A stretch of DNA of 64,000 nt. Origin: Brenneria goodwinii (GTDB lineage: Bacteria; Pseudomonadota; Gammaproteobacteria; Enterobacterales; Enterobacteriaceae). The translations under genes were made by a program, and so were the position numbers. Below are positions 45,769 through 55,042 of the stretch, in pieces. Where the stretch lies: NCBI RefSeq assembly GCF_002291445.1, contig NZ_CP014137.1, forward strand, positions 4,650,001-4,714,000, given 5' to 3'. Below the pieces are notes generated by a model, which was given only the letters and a program-made list of their open reading frames with translations, was not told the DNA's origin and did not search any database. Within the stretch, counting starts at the first letter, position 1, and the number at the start of each line of letters is the position of its first letter.

Positions 45769-47268
45769 TTAACTGACTTCGGCTACCTGATGGTGGTATG
45801 TATCCAGCCACGCGCTGATGCGCTGCCGCTGCGCCTCAGTTAACCACATCCCCAATTTCGTGCGCCGCCAAATGACGTCGTCCAATGTGACGGCCCACTC
45901 TTTCTCGACCAGATAGCGAAGTTCGGCTTCATACAGATCGTGACCGAAATGTTCGCCCAGATCGCTGAGTCCTTGGACATTCGCCAGAATCAGCTCGCTG
46001 TGTGATCCGTATGTCCGGCTATAGCGCCGCGCCAGCGCTTCCGGCAGATTGAAACGGCGGCGCAGGGCGGCGGCATAGTCATCGCGCGTGCCGGAGATAT
46101 CCCCGCCGGGCAGCACGGCGTCTTTGGTCCAGGCCTTGCCTGCCTGAGGGTAGTATTTTTCCAGCTTATCCAGCGCATGTTCCGCCAGTTTGCGATAGGT
46201 GGTCAGTTTGCCCCCGAACACGGATAACAGCGGAGCCTGACCCTGTTCATCGTCCACCGACAGCGTGTAATCGCGGGTAATGGCCTGCGGCGAATCGGAT
46301 TCATCGTCGCACAGCGGCCGCACCCCGGAATAGGTCCAGACGATGTCATCTCGGGTGAGCGGTTGTTTAAAGTGATCGTTATAAACGTCCAACAGGTAGT
46401 CAATCTCGCCATCGTCGATTTTCACGCTATGCGGATCGCCGTGATATTCCACATCGGTGGTGCCGATGATCGAAAACTCATCCTGCCAGGGGATCACAAA
46501 CACAATGCGATGATCTTTATTTTGCAGAATATATGCCTGAGGCTGATCGTGCACCTTGGGCACCACAATATGGCTGCCTTTGATCAGGCGGATCCCATAA
46601 GGCGATTTCAGTTTTAAGCCATCATCAAAGAACTGTCTTACCCACGGACCGGTTGCGTTCACCAGGCCTTTGGCGCGCCAGGTGAGCGTTTCGCCGCTGC
46701 GTTCGTCGACGGCCTCAACCACCCACAGACCTTGTTCGCGCCGGGCGCTGACAACCTTGGTGCGGGTGCGCACTTCCCCACCGCGCTTGATGACTTCCTG
46801 TGCATTCAACACCACCAAACGCGCATCGTCTACCCAGCAGTCCGAATACTCAAAACCTTGAGTCAGCTCTGGTTTTAATACCGATCCGGCACCGAATTTC
46901 ACGCTTTTACTGGCGGGCAGGCTGACGCGTTTCCCAATGTGGTCATACATGAACAAGCCGATACGAATCATCCATGCCGGACGCAGGTGCGGCTGATGCG
47001 GTAAACGAAAACGCATGGGGAAAATGATATGGGGCGCCATTTTCAGCAGCGTTTCACGTTCGGATAGCGCTTCGCTGACCAGGCGGAACTCGTAATGTTC
47101 CAGATAGCGTAAGCCGCCATGGATCAATTTAGAACTGGCGGAGGAGGTGGCGCAGGCCAGATCCTGCGCTTCCAGCAGCAGAACGGATAATCCTCGACCG
47201 GCTGCATCCGCGGCGATACCTGCACCGTTAATGCCGCCACCGATCACAATCAGATCTTTGGTTTCCAC
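45769..47268 (-). CDS. glpD: Aerobic glycerol-3-phosphate dehydrogenase
   Basis: 499-residue FAD-dependent peripheral membrane enzyme (E. coli 501) oxidising sn-glycerol-3-phosphate to dihydroxyacetone phosphate and passing electrons to ubiquinone. The FAD-binding DLIVIGGGINGAGIAADAAGRG at residues 5-26 and the family motif SSKLIHGGLRYLEHYEFRLV are present. A GlpR operator lies 31 bp upstream and a likely CRP site 100 bp upstream. In E. coli glpD is divergent from and adjacent to glpEGR; here the ula locus separates them. Confidence 0.98.
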   Translation of the reverse strand: METKDLIVIGGGINGAGIAADAAGRGLSVLLLEAQDLACATSSASSKLIHGGLRYLEHYEFRLVSEALSERETLLKMAPHIIFPMRFRLPHQPHLRPAWMIRIGLFMYDHIGKRVSLPASKSVKFGAGSVLKPELTQGFEYSDCWVDDARLVVLNAQEVIKRGGEVRTRTKVVSARREQGLWVVEAVDERSGETLTWRAKGLVNATGPWVRQFFDDGLKLKSPYGIRLIKGSHIVVPKVHDQPQAYILQNKDHRIVFVIPWQDEFSIIGTTDVEYHGDPHSVKIDDGEIDYLLDVYNDHFKQPLTRDDIVWTYSGVRPLCDDESDSPQAITRDYTLSVDDEQGQAPLLSVFGGKLTTYRKLAEHALDKLEKYYPQAGKAWTKDAVLPGGDISGTRDDYAAALRRRFNLPEALARRYSRTYGSHSELILANVQGLSDLGEHFGHDLYEAELRYLVEKEWAVTLDDVIWRRTKLGMWLTEAQRQRISAWLDTYHHQVAEVS

Positions 47269-47299
47269 GTTTTCCCTCCACCGTTAAATAAAATAGAAA

Positions 47300-47319
47300 A
47301 ATGTTCGTTTTCGCGCATT
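47300..47319. promoter_or_regulatory. GlpR operator upstream of glpD
   Basis: AATGTTCGTTTTCGCGCATT agrees with the GlpR consensus WATGTTCGWTAWCGAACATW at 17 of 20 positions. It lies 31 bases before the glpD start, where repressor would block transcription until glycerol-3-phosphate binds. The cognate regulator gene, glpR, is about 8.6 kb away in the window. Confidence 0.8.
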
Positions 47320-47375
47320 ATAATAATCGCAAACAAACAAGTTAGCCAACGATTAACCAAATAAAAACATTTATG

Positions 47376-47391
47376 CGTGATGAAAGTAACA
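47376..47391. promoter_or_regulatory. Possible CRP site upstream of glpD
   Basis: CGTGA-TGAAAG-TAACA matches the TGTGA-N6-TCACA CRP consensus at 8 of 10 key positions, about 110 bp before glpD. glpD is CRP-cAMP activated in E. coli. Half-site GTTCGAC sequences near 47500 may be extra regulator contacts. The remaining 300-bp gap to ulaF holds no gene. Confidence 0.5.
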
Positions 47392-47570
47392 TTTTGCTGA
47401 TAGTTGTCACATTAAATGGAGGGGTATTGCTGCGGCGCCAGAGGGGATGTTAAGCACTCAGAGGGGGATTGCGTGCGCGGTAGACTCCGCTCGAAATATC
47501 AGAATGTTCGACACACCCGACACAGAGGACGTTCGTCTATGCCGGGCGTGGCGCTATACTTGGCTACGCG

Positions 47571-48260
47571 TTACCGCTGCCCGTAATACGCATTGGGACC
47601 ATGCTTGCGGCTGAAGTGCTTGTTCATCAGATAACCGTCGATCGAATGCAGGCGCGGATTAATCGAACGGGCAATCCATGCCATTTTGGCCACCTCTTCC
47701 ATCACTACCGCGTTGTGGACCGCTTCGTCGGCATCTTTTCCCCAGCAGAACGGCCCGTGCTGATAGACGATGATCCCCGGGGTGTGCAGCGGATTGCCGT
47801 CGCCGAGCGTTTCAGCAATCACGACGCCGGTATTTTTTTCATATTCCGTGTCCACTTCCTGCGCAGTTAGCGGCCGGGTACAGGGAATATCGCCATAAAA
47901 GTAGTCGGCGTGGGTAGTGCCCAGCGCCGGGATCGCCAGTCCGGCCTGCGCCCAGGCGGTCGCATGGGTGGAATGGGTATGAACGATCCCGCCTATTTGC
48001 GGATAGCGGCGATACAGCTCCAGATGGGTGGCGGTATCGGAAGAGGGGCGGTAGCCGCCTTCCACCACCGCTCCCCGCATATCCACCACCACCATATCGT
48101 CCGGCTGCATGATTTCGTAAGCCACTCCGCTGGGCTTGATAACGATGACCTGGCGCTGCCGGTCGATGGCGCTGACGTTGCCCCAGGTATAAGTCACCAG
48201 ACCGTGGCGCGGCAATGCCATATTCGCATCAAAGACCTGTTGTTTTAGCTGCTGTATCAT
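47571..48260 (-). CDS. ulaF: L-ribulose-5-phosphate 4-epimerase UlaF
   Basis: 229-residue class II aldolase-fold epimerase (E. coli UlaF 228) converting L-ribulose-5-P to D-xylulose-5-P, the last step of anaerobic ascorbate breakdown into the pentose phosphate pathway. Metal ligands: H in VHTHSTHATAWA (two His) and H in KHGPFCW-type segment, here YQHGPFCWGKDADEAV; GNVSAID near the N-terminus binds phosphate. It overlaps ulaE by four bases. Paralogous araD cannot be excluded by sequence alone, but the operon decides. Confidence 0.95.
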   Translation of the reverse strand: MIQQLKQQVFDANMALPRHGLVTYTWGNVSAIDRQRQVIVIKPSGVAYEIMQPDDMVVVDMRGAVVEGGYRPSSDTATHLELYRRYPQIGGIVHTHSTHATAWAQAGLAIPALGTTHADYFYGDIPCTRPLTAQEVDTEYEKNTGVVIAETLGDGNPLHTPGIIVYQHGPFCWGKDADEAVHNAVVMEEVAKMAWIARSINPRLHSIDGYLMNKHFSRKHGPNAYYGQR

Positions 48261-49117
48261 ACGGCTTCCTCCACCAGCAAACCGGCCTGGGCCATCTGTT
48301 GCTTAACCCAGTCGCGCGCGGCGGCGATCTCTTTGAGCGGATCGGGCGACGTTTCACTCCACATTTCGATCAGGTAAGGGCCGCAGTAGCCGCTTTCCCT
48401 AAGGGTGGTAAAACAGCGCGCGAAATCGACTACGCCGGTGCCGAACGGCACATTCTTGAAGACGCCGGGGCGCGTATCTTTAACATGCACCGCCACGATA
48501 TGGCCTTTCCCGGCTTTCAACTCCATTTGCACGTCGTTATCCCAGGCGGAAAGATTGCCGATATCCGGGTAAAGCTGGAACCACGGATTATTGAGGTAGT
48601 TGGCATAGCCCAATGCTTTACTGATGGAGTTCATTAACGGGTAGTCCATGATTTCCATCGCCAGCGTGACCTGCGCTCGGCTGGCCATTTCCACGGCCAG
48701 TTGCAGACCGTGGCGAAAACGTTCCCGGGTCAGATCGTTCGCTTTCTGGTAGTAGACGTCGTAGCCGGCGAGTTGAATAACGCGGATGCCGACATCCTGA
48801 GCAAGACGGATCGCCTTGAACATGATTTCCAGTCCCTGATTGCGCGTTTCGTCATTTTCCGAGCCTAATGGGAAGCGCCGGTGGGCGCTCAGGCACATAG
48901 ACGGAACCCGGACGCCGCTGACGGAAATCGCGTTCACCAGCTCCAGGCGTTGCTCACGGCTCCAGTCAAGACGCGCCAGTCGGCCATCGCTTTCGTCTAC
49001 TGACATTTCCACAAAGTCAAAACCCAGCTCTTTCGCCAGTTGCAAACGCGCCAGCCAGCTTTCGCCCGGCGGCAGCGCTTTTTCATAAATACCGAGCGGA
49101 ACGGTTTTCGTGAGCAT
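48257..49117 (-). CDS. ulaE: L-xylulose-5-phosphate 3-epimerase UlaE
   Basis: 286-residue TIM-barrel epimerase (E. coli 284) converting L-xylulose-5-P to L-ribulose-5-P. Conserved stretches: PLGIYEKALPPGESW, DFVEMSVDESDGRLARLDWS, MCLSAHRRFPLGSE and metal-binding AMEIMDYPLMNSISKALGY. Good Shine-Dalgarno-like GGTGATC precedes the ATG. In the ascorbate operon order D-E-F. Confidence 0.96.
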   Translation of the reverse strand: MLTKTVPLGIYEKALPPGESWLARLQLAKELGFDFVEMSVDESDGRLARLDWSREQRLELVNAISVSGVRVPSMCLSAHRRFPLGSENDETRNQGLEIMFKAIRLAQDVGIRVIQLAGYDVYYQKANDLTRERFRHGLQLAVEMASRAQVTLAMEIMDYPLMNSISKALGYANYLNNPWFQLYPDIGNLSAWDNDVQMELKAGKGHIVAVHVKDTRPGVFKNVPFGTGVVDFARCFTTLRESGYCGPYLIEMWSETSPDPLKEIAAARDWVKQQMAQAGLLVEEAV

Positions 49118-49126
49118 GAGATCACC

Positions 49127-49780
49127 TTATCCCCAGAGCTGGGCGATGCTGTGTTTGAATTGGCGCGCCGCCGCTACCGGATCCGCGGCATCGCGAATAC
49201 TGCGGCCGGCGATAAACACATGAATAGGAATGCCTTTGAATAAAGGCAAATCCGCCAACGCCAATCCACCCGTTACGGTCACTTTGAAACCCATATCCGC
49301 CAGACGTTTAATGGCGATAATGTCGGCCTCGCTCCAGGCGATTCCGGCGGCCTGCGCATCCCGGCTACGGTGATAGACCACCTGCTGGATGCCGATATCA
49401 CGCCAGGCCTGTGCTTGCTCCCAGGTCCAGAAGCCAGTCAATTCAATTTGAACATCGCCGTTGAATTCGCGCGCGACCGCCAGTGCGCCGGCGGCGGTGT
49501 TGATATCCGCGCAGCAAATGACGGTGACCCAGTCCGCATTGGCTTCAAAGCACATGCGCGACAGAATTTTTCCGGCGTCGGCGATTTTTGCATCCGCCAG
49601 CACAATCTTGTGCGGATAAAGGGATTTCAGATCGCGCACGGCGCGAACCCCTTCGCCGACACACAGAATGGTGCCGACTTCAATAATATCCACCTCTTCG
49701 GCAATCAATCGGGTGGTCTGATAGGCATCGGCCAGCGTCTGGTTATCCAGCGCAACCTGCAACATCGGTAAATGAGACAT
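49127..49780 (-). CDS. ulaD: 3-keto-L-gulonate-6-phosphate decarboxylase UlaD
   Basis: 217-residue Mg2+-dependent decarboxylase of the OMP decarboxylase suprafamily, giving L-xylulose-5-P and CO2. PMLQVALDNQTL, EVGTILCVGEGVRAVRDL, the DAKIADAG metal/catalytic motif and VTGGLALADLPLF are near-identical to E. coli UlaD. ATG at 49780 (MSHLPMLQ) has GAGGAG nine bases upstream; five further upstream codons are not needed. Confidence 0.97.
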   Translation of the reverse strand: MSHLPMLQVALDNQTLADAYQTTRLIAEEVDIIEVGTILCVGEGVRAVRDLKSLYPHKIVLADAKIADAGKILSRMCFEANADWVTVICCADINTAAGALAVAREFNGDVQIELTGFWTWEQAQAWRDIGIQQVVYHRSRDAQAAGIAWSEADIIAIKRLADMGFKVTVTGGLALADLPLFKGIPIHVFIAGRSIRDAADPVAAARQFKHSIAQLWG

Positions 49781-49795
49781 CGATAAACTCCTCAA

Positions 49796-50263
49796 TCAGC
49801 ATGCCGCCGCAGCGGTCTGGTCAATCAGATTCAATACATCCTGCTCGGTGCGGCAGGCGCGCAGGCGGTCAAAATTGGCTTCATCCTCAAACAGATTGAC
49901 GATTTGCATGATGCCCACTTCCTGATGGGTGTTGGCATCAACGGCCGCCATGGTGATCAGTATGTCCACCGGGTCGTTGTCTTCATGATTGAAGATCAGC
50001 GGCGTTTTCAACGTCACCAGAGCAAAGCCGGTTTTTTTGACCCCTTCCTCCGGGCGGCCATGCGGCATGGCGAGTCCGGGCGCGATAACGAAATAAGGGC
50101 CGAATTGTTTTACGCCGTCCAGAATGGCCTGGTAGTAGCGTGGCTCGACGACATCGGCCGCGACCAGCAGATCCACGCCGATTTTCACCGCGTCCTGCCA
50201 GGTACTGGCTTCGGCCTGTAACCGGATGGACCGATTTTCCGCCAGTGAATCACGTAGTTTCAT
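49796..50263 (-). CDS. ulaC: Ascorbate PTS EIIA component UlaC
   Basis: 155-residue PTS EIIA of the mannitol/fructose superfamily (E. coli UlaC 154). Phospho-acceptor histidine is in APGLAMPHGRPEEG (H68). It receives phosphate from HPr and passes it to UlaB. The second of two adjacent ATG codons (50263) is chosen because GGGAG then lies at normal spacing. Confidence 0.96.
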   Translation of the reverse strand: MKLRDSLAENRSIRLQAEASTWQDAVKIGVDLLVAADVVEPRYYQAILDGVKQFGPYFVIAPGLAMPHGRPEEGVKKTGFALVTLKTPLIFNHEDNDPVDILITMAAVDANTHQEVGIMQIVNLFEDEANFDRLRACRTEQDVLNLIDQTAAAAC

Positions 50264-50272
50264 CATCGCTCC

Positions 50273-50581
50273 CTATTGCTTTAAGTCCGCCGGAAAATGC
50301 GCTTTGATGACGTCCAGCAGTTTTGGGCCGAAGTCGGCCGCGGAAAGCATATTGCGTACGCCGACGACATATTTATTGCCGCTGACGGTGATCTCATCGG
50401 CAACGTGAGTAGAGGCAATGATGATGTCCGCGCCGCTCAGCTCAGCCTTGTATTCACCGACCGCACAGCTATTCAGGCTATGATTGATTCCCTGCTCGGT
50501 CAGAAATTGGCCGACTTTCATTTTCATGATCATGGAGCTGCCTTGTCCGCAGCCGCATACCGCCAGAATTCGTACTGTCAT
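50273..50581 (-). CDS. ulaB: Ascorbate PTS EIIB component UlaB
   Basis: 102-residue PTS EIIB (E. coli 101). The phosphocysteine loop LAVCGCGQGSSMIMKM is at the N-terminus, the usual P-loop-like site of this family. Rest is a Rossmann-like alpha/beta fold (YKAELSGADIIIASTHVADEI). It phosphorylates ascorbate during transport by UlaA. Confidence 0.96.
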   Translation of the reverse strand: MTVRILAVCGCGQGSSMIMKMKVGQFLTEQGINHSLNSCAVGEYKAELSGADIIIASTHVADEITVSGNKYVVGVRNMLSAADFGPKLLDVIKAHFPADLKQ

Positions 50582-50597
50582 GATGGTTTCTCCAGAA

Positions 50598-51995
50598 TCA
50601 GTTCACATGAGTTTCAGTGAGTTTCTTTTCCGCATCTTCTTCAGCGCGCAATGTGCGGCTGGCAAAGACCATGTAAATCAATGCAACGACGATGACGACG
50701 CTCATAAACCACAGACCGAATGTCAGTCCCTGCATTAACGGCGGCGCCAGAATCGACCAGTCCGCCATCCCCATCCAGGCGCTCAGCCCGGTCAGTTTCA
50801 CCGCCCAGACGCAGCCGAAGATTTCGATCATGCCCATGACCAGACAAATCTTCGTCGCCGCGCGCCAGCCGCCAAAGTGGTTGGCGAATACGCCGATGGT
50901 GGCGTTAGAGAAGAACATGGGAATGAAGCCGGGAATGATCATGATGGGAGAGCCGATACCGATCAGGATGCCGATGGCGATCAGCTGACCGATGGTGCCC
51001 CACATGAATCCCCAGACCACGGCATTGGGGGCAAAGCTATAGATAGCCGCGCAATCGATAGCCAATACCGCTCCGGGGATCAATCGCTGGGATATGCCGT
51101 TAAAGGCTTCGGAAAGTTCGGCAACGAACATCCGCACGCCCTGTACGATGATGAAAATGGCGACGGCAAACTGAAAACCGGTTTGCAGGATATAAATACT
51201 CCAGTGGGTTTTCCCCGCCATCTGTTGCAAGGTGTCGAGCCCGAAAGAGAGCAGAATCGTGCCGAAGAATACCGTCATGACTATCGCGGTGGAGACAATG
51301 TTGTCATGGAAGATATTCAACCAGCCCGGAAGTTTCAGGTTTTCCACGCTCTCTTCTTTTTTCCCTAGATAAGGCGCGAGTTTATAGGCAATCCAGGAGG
51401 CAAACTGCTGCTGGTGTCCGATGGAGAAACCGCAGCCGTCCGTTACCGCCTGCGTCGGTTTGTACATCATGTTCGCGGTGATGCCCCAGTACAGGGAAAC
51501 CAGCACGGCGCTACAGATGATGGTGGTCCACATCGGGTAGCCGAGAATATAGAAGAACACGGCGAGCAGCCCGGCCTGCTGGAACATGATGTGGCCGGTA
51601 AGCATGATGGTGCGGATGCCGGTGATCCGGCGCAGCAGGACATAAACAATATTCAGCGCCAGCGCCAGCAGTACCGCATAGCCGACCCAGCTATAGGCAT
51701 CGCCCATCCGTTCGATGGTCGCCATCATCGAGGCGTAGGTATCTGAGATGGCGCCGTCGATGCCGTAAACTTCAGACATTTTAGCGACGACGGGTTTGAA
51801 GGTGCTGGTCAGAATTCCGGAACCGGCCTGCAATAACATAAAACCGATGATCGTTTTGATGGTGCCTTTAATGATAACGGTGGCGCTTTTACGCAGCAGT
51901 AAATAACCGAGAAGCGTCACAATCCCCAGCAGCAGCGGGGCGTTGGTCATTACCTGATTAAAGAAGATCGTAAAAATACTATAGAGGGTTTCCAT
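50598..51995 (-). CDS. ulaA: Ascorbate PTS EIIC transporter UlaA
   Basis: 465-residue, 11-12 helix membrane transporter, the same length as E. coli UlaA. METLYSIFTIFFNQVMTNAPLLLGIVTLLGYLLL at the start, and VTDGCGFSIGHQQQFASWIAYKLAPYLGKKEESVE in the cytoplasmic/active-site region, are characteristic. The frame opens at 52100, but ATG 51995 gives a natural N-terminus. First gene of ulaABCDEF; divergent from ulaG, sharing a 425-bp control region. Confidence 0.96.
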   Translation of the reverse strand: METLYSIFTIFFNQVMTNAPLLLGIVTLLGYLLLRKSATVIIKGTIKTIIGFMLLQAGSGILTSTFKPVVAKMSEVYGIDGAISDTYASMMATIERMGDAYSWVGYAVLLALALNIVYVLLRRITGIRTIMLTGHIMFQQAGLLAVFFYILGYPMWTTIICSAVLVSLYWGITANMMYKPTQAVTDGCGFSIGHQQQFASWIAYKLAPYLGKKEESVENLKLPGWLNIFHDNIVSTAIVMTVFFGTILLSFGLDTLQQMAGKTHWSIYILQTGFQFAVAIFIIVQGVRMFVAELSEAFNGISQRLIPGAVLAIDCAAIYSFAPNAVVWGFMWGTIGQLIAIGILIGIGSPIMIIPGFIPMFFSNATIGVFANHFGGWRAATKICLVMGMIEIFGCVWAVKLTGLSAWMGMADWSILAPPLMQGLTFGLWFMSVVIVVALIYMVFASRTLRAEEDAEKKLTETHVN

Positions 51996-52420
51996 AAGCA
52001 CTCCGTTCGGCCTTTGCTCATCCTGCTGCGCGCCGCTTTCGAACCAGGCTGGCGCGGTCAGGTATTTTTTGTAGGGCTGACTCACTGTATCAATCAACAA
52101 TAATCATGAAAAGACATTTTTTGATTATTTTTGAGAGAGCTCGCAATTCTCTTTTTCTGCTCGCCAATACTTTTTTATTATAAATTTTAAATTTATTTTT
52201 ATTGTTAATATTTATATAGTTATTGTTTTTGTTGGCATGATTTCAACTATGGCGGATAAGATGTTATTGCCTGACTCGTGAGTCGGTTTGTGCGTTTTGA
52301 CGATTGTCAGCATGGTGAAATGGTGATATTTTCTCGCAATAAAATCATAAGTTGTCATTTAATGATTTTTTATTTGAGTATTTGATAACGCACCAACATG
52401 CCGATAACGAGGTTCACACT
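51996..52420. promoter_or_regulatory. Divergent ulaA-ulaG control region
   Basis: 425 bp, very AT-rich in the middle. The related runs TTTTTTGATTATTTTTGAG (52123-52141) and TTTTTTATTTGAGTATTTGA (52367-52386) lie near opposite ends, one for each gene, and could be UlaR operators, by analogy with E. coli, where UlaR sites flank both promoters. A palindrome GACTCGTGAGTC is at 52273-52284. CRP sites could not be assigned with confidence. Confidence 0.4.
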
Positions 52421-53485
52421 ATGAGTAAAATCGAAAGCATTACCCGCGAATCATGGATTCTGAATACCTTCCCGGAGTGGGGGACCTGGCTGAATGAAGA
52501 AATAGAACAGGAACAGGTCGCACCGGGTTCATTCGCCATGTGGTGGCTGGGCTGTACCGGTATCTGGTTAAAATCGGAGGAAGGGGCGAATATCTGCGTG
52601 GATTTCTGGTGCGGGACTGGCAAGCAGAGTCACGCCAATCCGCTGATGAAATCCGGCCATCAGATGCAACGCATGGCGGGCGTGAAAAAATTGCAGCCTA
52701 ATCTGCGCACCACGCCGTTTGTCCTCGATCCCTTCGCCATTCGTCAAATTGACGCCGTGCTGGCGACGCACGACCATAATGACCATATTGATGTGAATGT
52801 GGCTGCGGCCGTGCTGAAAAACTGCGACGGCAATGTGCCTTTCATCGGCCCGGAAAGCTGCGTGAATCTATGGATCGGCTGGGGCGTGCCGCGTGAACGC
52901 TGCATTGTGGTGAAGCCCGGAGACGTTATTACCATCAAGGATGTTGAAATCCATGCGCTGGATGCGTTTGATCGTACCGCATTGATTACGCTGCCCGTGG
53001 AGGAAAAGGCCGCGGGCGTCTTGCCGGACGGTATGGATAAACGGGCGGTGAACTATTTGTTCAAAACGCCGGGCGGCAACCTCTATCACAGCGGTGATTC
53101 GCATTACTCCAACTATTACGCCAAGCATGGCAATGAACACCAGATTGATGTGGCGTTGGGCTCCTATGGCGAGAATCCGCGCGGCATCACCGATAAAATG
53201 ACCAGCGCCGATATATTGCGCATGGCCGAGGCATTGAACGCCAAAGTGGTCATCCCTTTCCACCATGATATCTGGTCGAATTTTCAAGCCGATCCGCAGG
53301 AAATTCGCGTGCTGTGGGAGATGAAAAAAGATCGGCTGCAATATGGCTTTAAGCCGTTTATCTGGCAGGTCGGCGGCAAGTTCACCTGGCCGCAGGATAA
53401 AGACAGACTGGAATATCACTATCCGCGCGGGTTTGAAGACTGTTTCACCACGGAGCCGGATTTACCGTTCAAATCTTTCCTGTAA
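52421..53485 (+). CDS. ulaG: L-ascorbate-6-phosphate lactonase UlaG
   Basis: 354-residue metallo-beta-lactamase-fold lactonase (E. coli UlaG 354) opening L-ascorbate-6-P to 3-keto-L-gulonate-6-P. Metal-binding ATHDHNDHIDVNVA (HxHxxH type) near residue 130, YHSGDSHYSNYYAKHG and PFHHDIWSNF later. The frame opens upstream at 52352, but ATG 52421 (MSKIESITRES) has AACGAGG upstream. Confidence 0.97.
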   Translation: MSKIESITRESWILNTFPEWGTWLNEEIEQEQVAPGSFAMWWLGCTGIWLKSEEGANICVDFWCGTGKQSHANPLMKSGHQMQRMAGVKKLQPNLRTTPFVLDPFAIRQIDAVLATHDHNDHIDVNVAAAVLKNCDGNVPFIGPESCVNLWIGWGVPRERCIVVKPGDVITIKDVEIHALDAFDRTALITLPVEEKAAGVLPDGMDKRAVNYLFKTPGGNLYHSGDSHYSNYYAKHGNEHQIDVALGSYGENPRGITDKMTSADILRMAEALNAKVVIPFHHDIWSNFQADPQEIRVLWEMKKDRLQYGFKPFIWQVGGKFTWPQDKDRLEYHYPRGFEDCFTTEPDLPFKSFL

Positions 53486-53693
53486 ACCCCTCGGGCGGGA
53501 CGCTATTCCGCCGTTCAGCGATGAGCGGCCCGCCCCTGTTCTTCGAGCCTGAACGGGCCGCGAATCTTACCGGTTGTTTCCGCCTTTCCTCATATGTTGA
53601 CGATATTCCGTGCGTACTTTTGATAAGTTATGATTCAAATTATCGGAAGTGCTCATTATAATCGGTACTCATCAACCATTTAGCGGGGTAAGC

Positions 53694-54449
53694 ATGACTG
53701 AATCTCAGCGCCATAATGCCATCATCGATTTTCTGCAACGACAAGGGCAGCTCACGGTTGCCGATCTGATCAAGCACTTTGATGTCTCTCCAGCCACAGC
53801 AAGACGCGATATCAACAAGCTTGATGAATCAGGTAAGTTGCGGAAAGTTCGCAATGGCGCTGAAGCGGTGAATGTGCCGCGGCCTGCCTGGACGCCGCTC
53901 AATATTTATCAGGCGCAGAATCTGGATGAGAAAATGCGTATCGCCAAAGCGGCGGCGCAACTGTGTCGCCCAGGAGAGAGCGTGGTGATCAACTGTGGGT
54001 CGACGGCCTTTTTACTGGGGCAGGAGATTTGCGGTAAGGACGTGCAGGTGATAACCAACTACCTGCCATTGGCGAATTACCTGATTGAACAGGAACACGA
54101 CAGCGTCGTCATCATGGGGGGGCAGTACAATAAAAGTCAGTCCATCACGCTGGCCCCGCAGGAAGGGGATGCCAGCCTTTATGCCGGGCACTGGATGTTT
54201 ACCAGCGGCAAGGGGCTGACGGTGGAAGGGCTGTATAAAACCGATATGCTGACCGCGATGGCGGAGCAAAAGATGCTTAACTACGTCGGTAAGCTGGCCG
54301 TGGTGGTGGACAGCAGCAAAATCGGCGAACGTGCCGGGATGCTGTTCAGCCGGGTGGAGCAGATTGACGTCGTTATTACCGGCAAACAGGCGAACGCACA
54401 GATTATCGCGCAACTGCGCGCGCAGGGCGTGGAAGTGATATTGGTGTGA
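53694..54449 (+). CDS. ulaR: DeoR-family repressor of ascorbate genes UlaR
   Basis: 251-residue DeoR-family repressor, exactly E. coli UlaR length. Helix-turn-helix QGQLTVADLIKHFDVSPATARRDINKL; sugar-phosphate isomerase-like sensor VVINCGSTAFLLGQEI and VVDSSKIGERAG. ATG 53694 (MTESQRHN) is preceded by GCGGGG. It is 3' of ulaG on the same strand; in E. coli ulaR likewise neighbours ulaG. L-ascorbate-6-P is the expected effector. Confidence 0.95.
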   Translation: MTESQRHNAIIDFLQRQGQLTVADLIKHFDVSPATARRDINKLDESGKLRKVRNGAEAVNVPRPAWTPLNIYQAQNLDEKMRIAKAAAQLCRPGESVVINCGSTAFLLGQEICGKDVQVITNYLPLANYLIEQEHDSVVIMGGQYNKSQSITLAPQEGDASLYAGHWMFTSGKGLTVEGLYKTDMLTAMAEQKMLNYVGKLAVVVDSSKIGERAGMLFSRVEQIDVVITGKQANAQIIAQLRAQGVEVILV

Positions 54450-54549
54450 TAGCGGTTTTTCGCGATAGCCCTGTAATTTGTCCTGTTTATTCTGCGGCCT
54501 GCCAGGTTACAATAATGCCCCTTATTATTAACGTGGATTTAACTTTCTA

Positions 54550-54879
54550 ATGGAACAATTTGCAGCGATTGACATTGAAAAGGCGTATTCCCGCTGGCAG
54601 CAGGGAGAGGTTATCGTCGATATCCGCGATCCGCAGAGCTTCGCCAGCGCTCATGTCCCCGGCGCGCGACACCTGACCAACGAAACCCTGGCTGATTTTG
54701 TTCGTGAGGCCGACCTTGCGTCGCCGGTGATGGTCATTTGCTATCACGGCATCAGCAGCCGCAGCGCGGCGCAGTATCTGATCAGTCTGGGGTTTGAGGT
54801 GGTTTTCAGCATTGACGGCGGTTTTGAAGCCTGGCAAAACCGCTATCCGCAGGATGTCAGCCGTAGCAACGGAACGTGA
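54550..54879 (+). CDS. glpE: Thiosulfate sulfurtransferase (rhodanese) GlpE
   Basis: 109-residue single-domain rhodanese (E. coli GlpE 108) transferring sulphane sulphur from thiosulfate. The active-site loop VICYHGISSRSAAQYL has catalytic C64. First gene of glpEGR; about 100 bp separates it from ulaR, with enough room for a promoter (TAATAATGCCCCTTATTATTAA region). Confidence 0.96.
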   Translation: MEQFAAIDIEKAYSRWQQGEVIVDIRDPQSFASAHVPGARHLTNETLADFVREADLASPVMVICYHGISSRSAAQYLISLGFEVVFSIDGGFEAWQNRYPQDVSRSNGT

Positions 54880-55042
54880 TGCGCGCCTCGTTATTCACTG
54901 CTGTCGATCGCCTTTCCTGAGCGTTTCATTTTTCACGACGCATTCTTTGTATTTAACCCGGCGCTTCATGGGTTATTATCTACCGTTTCAATCATATTAC
55001 CGTCGGGGGCGCCCCGCATTCGACACTATCCGGTATACCGCC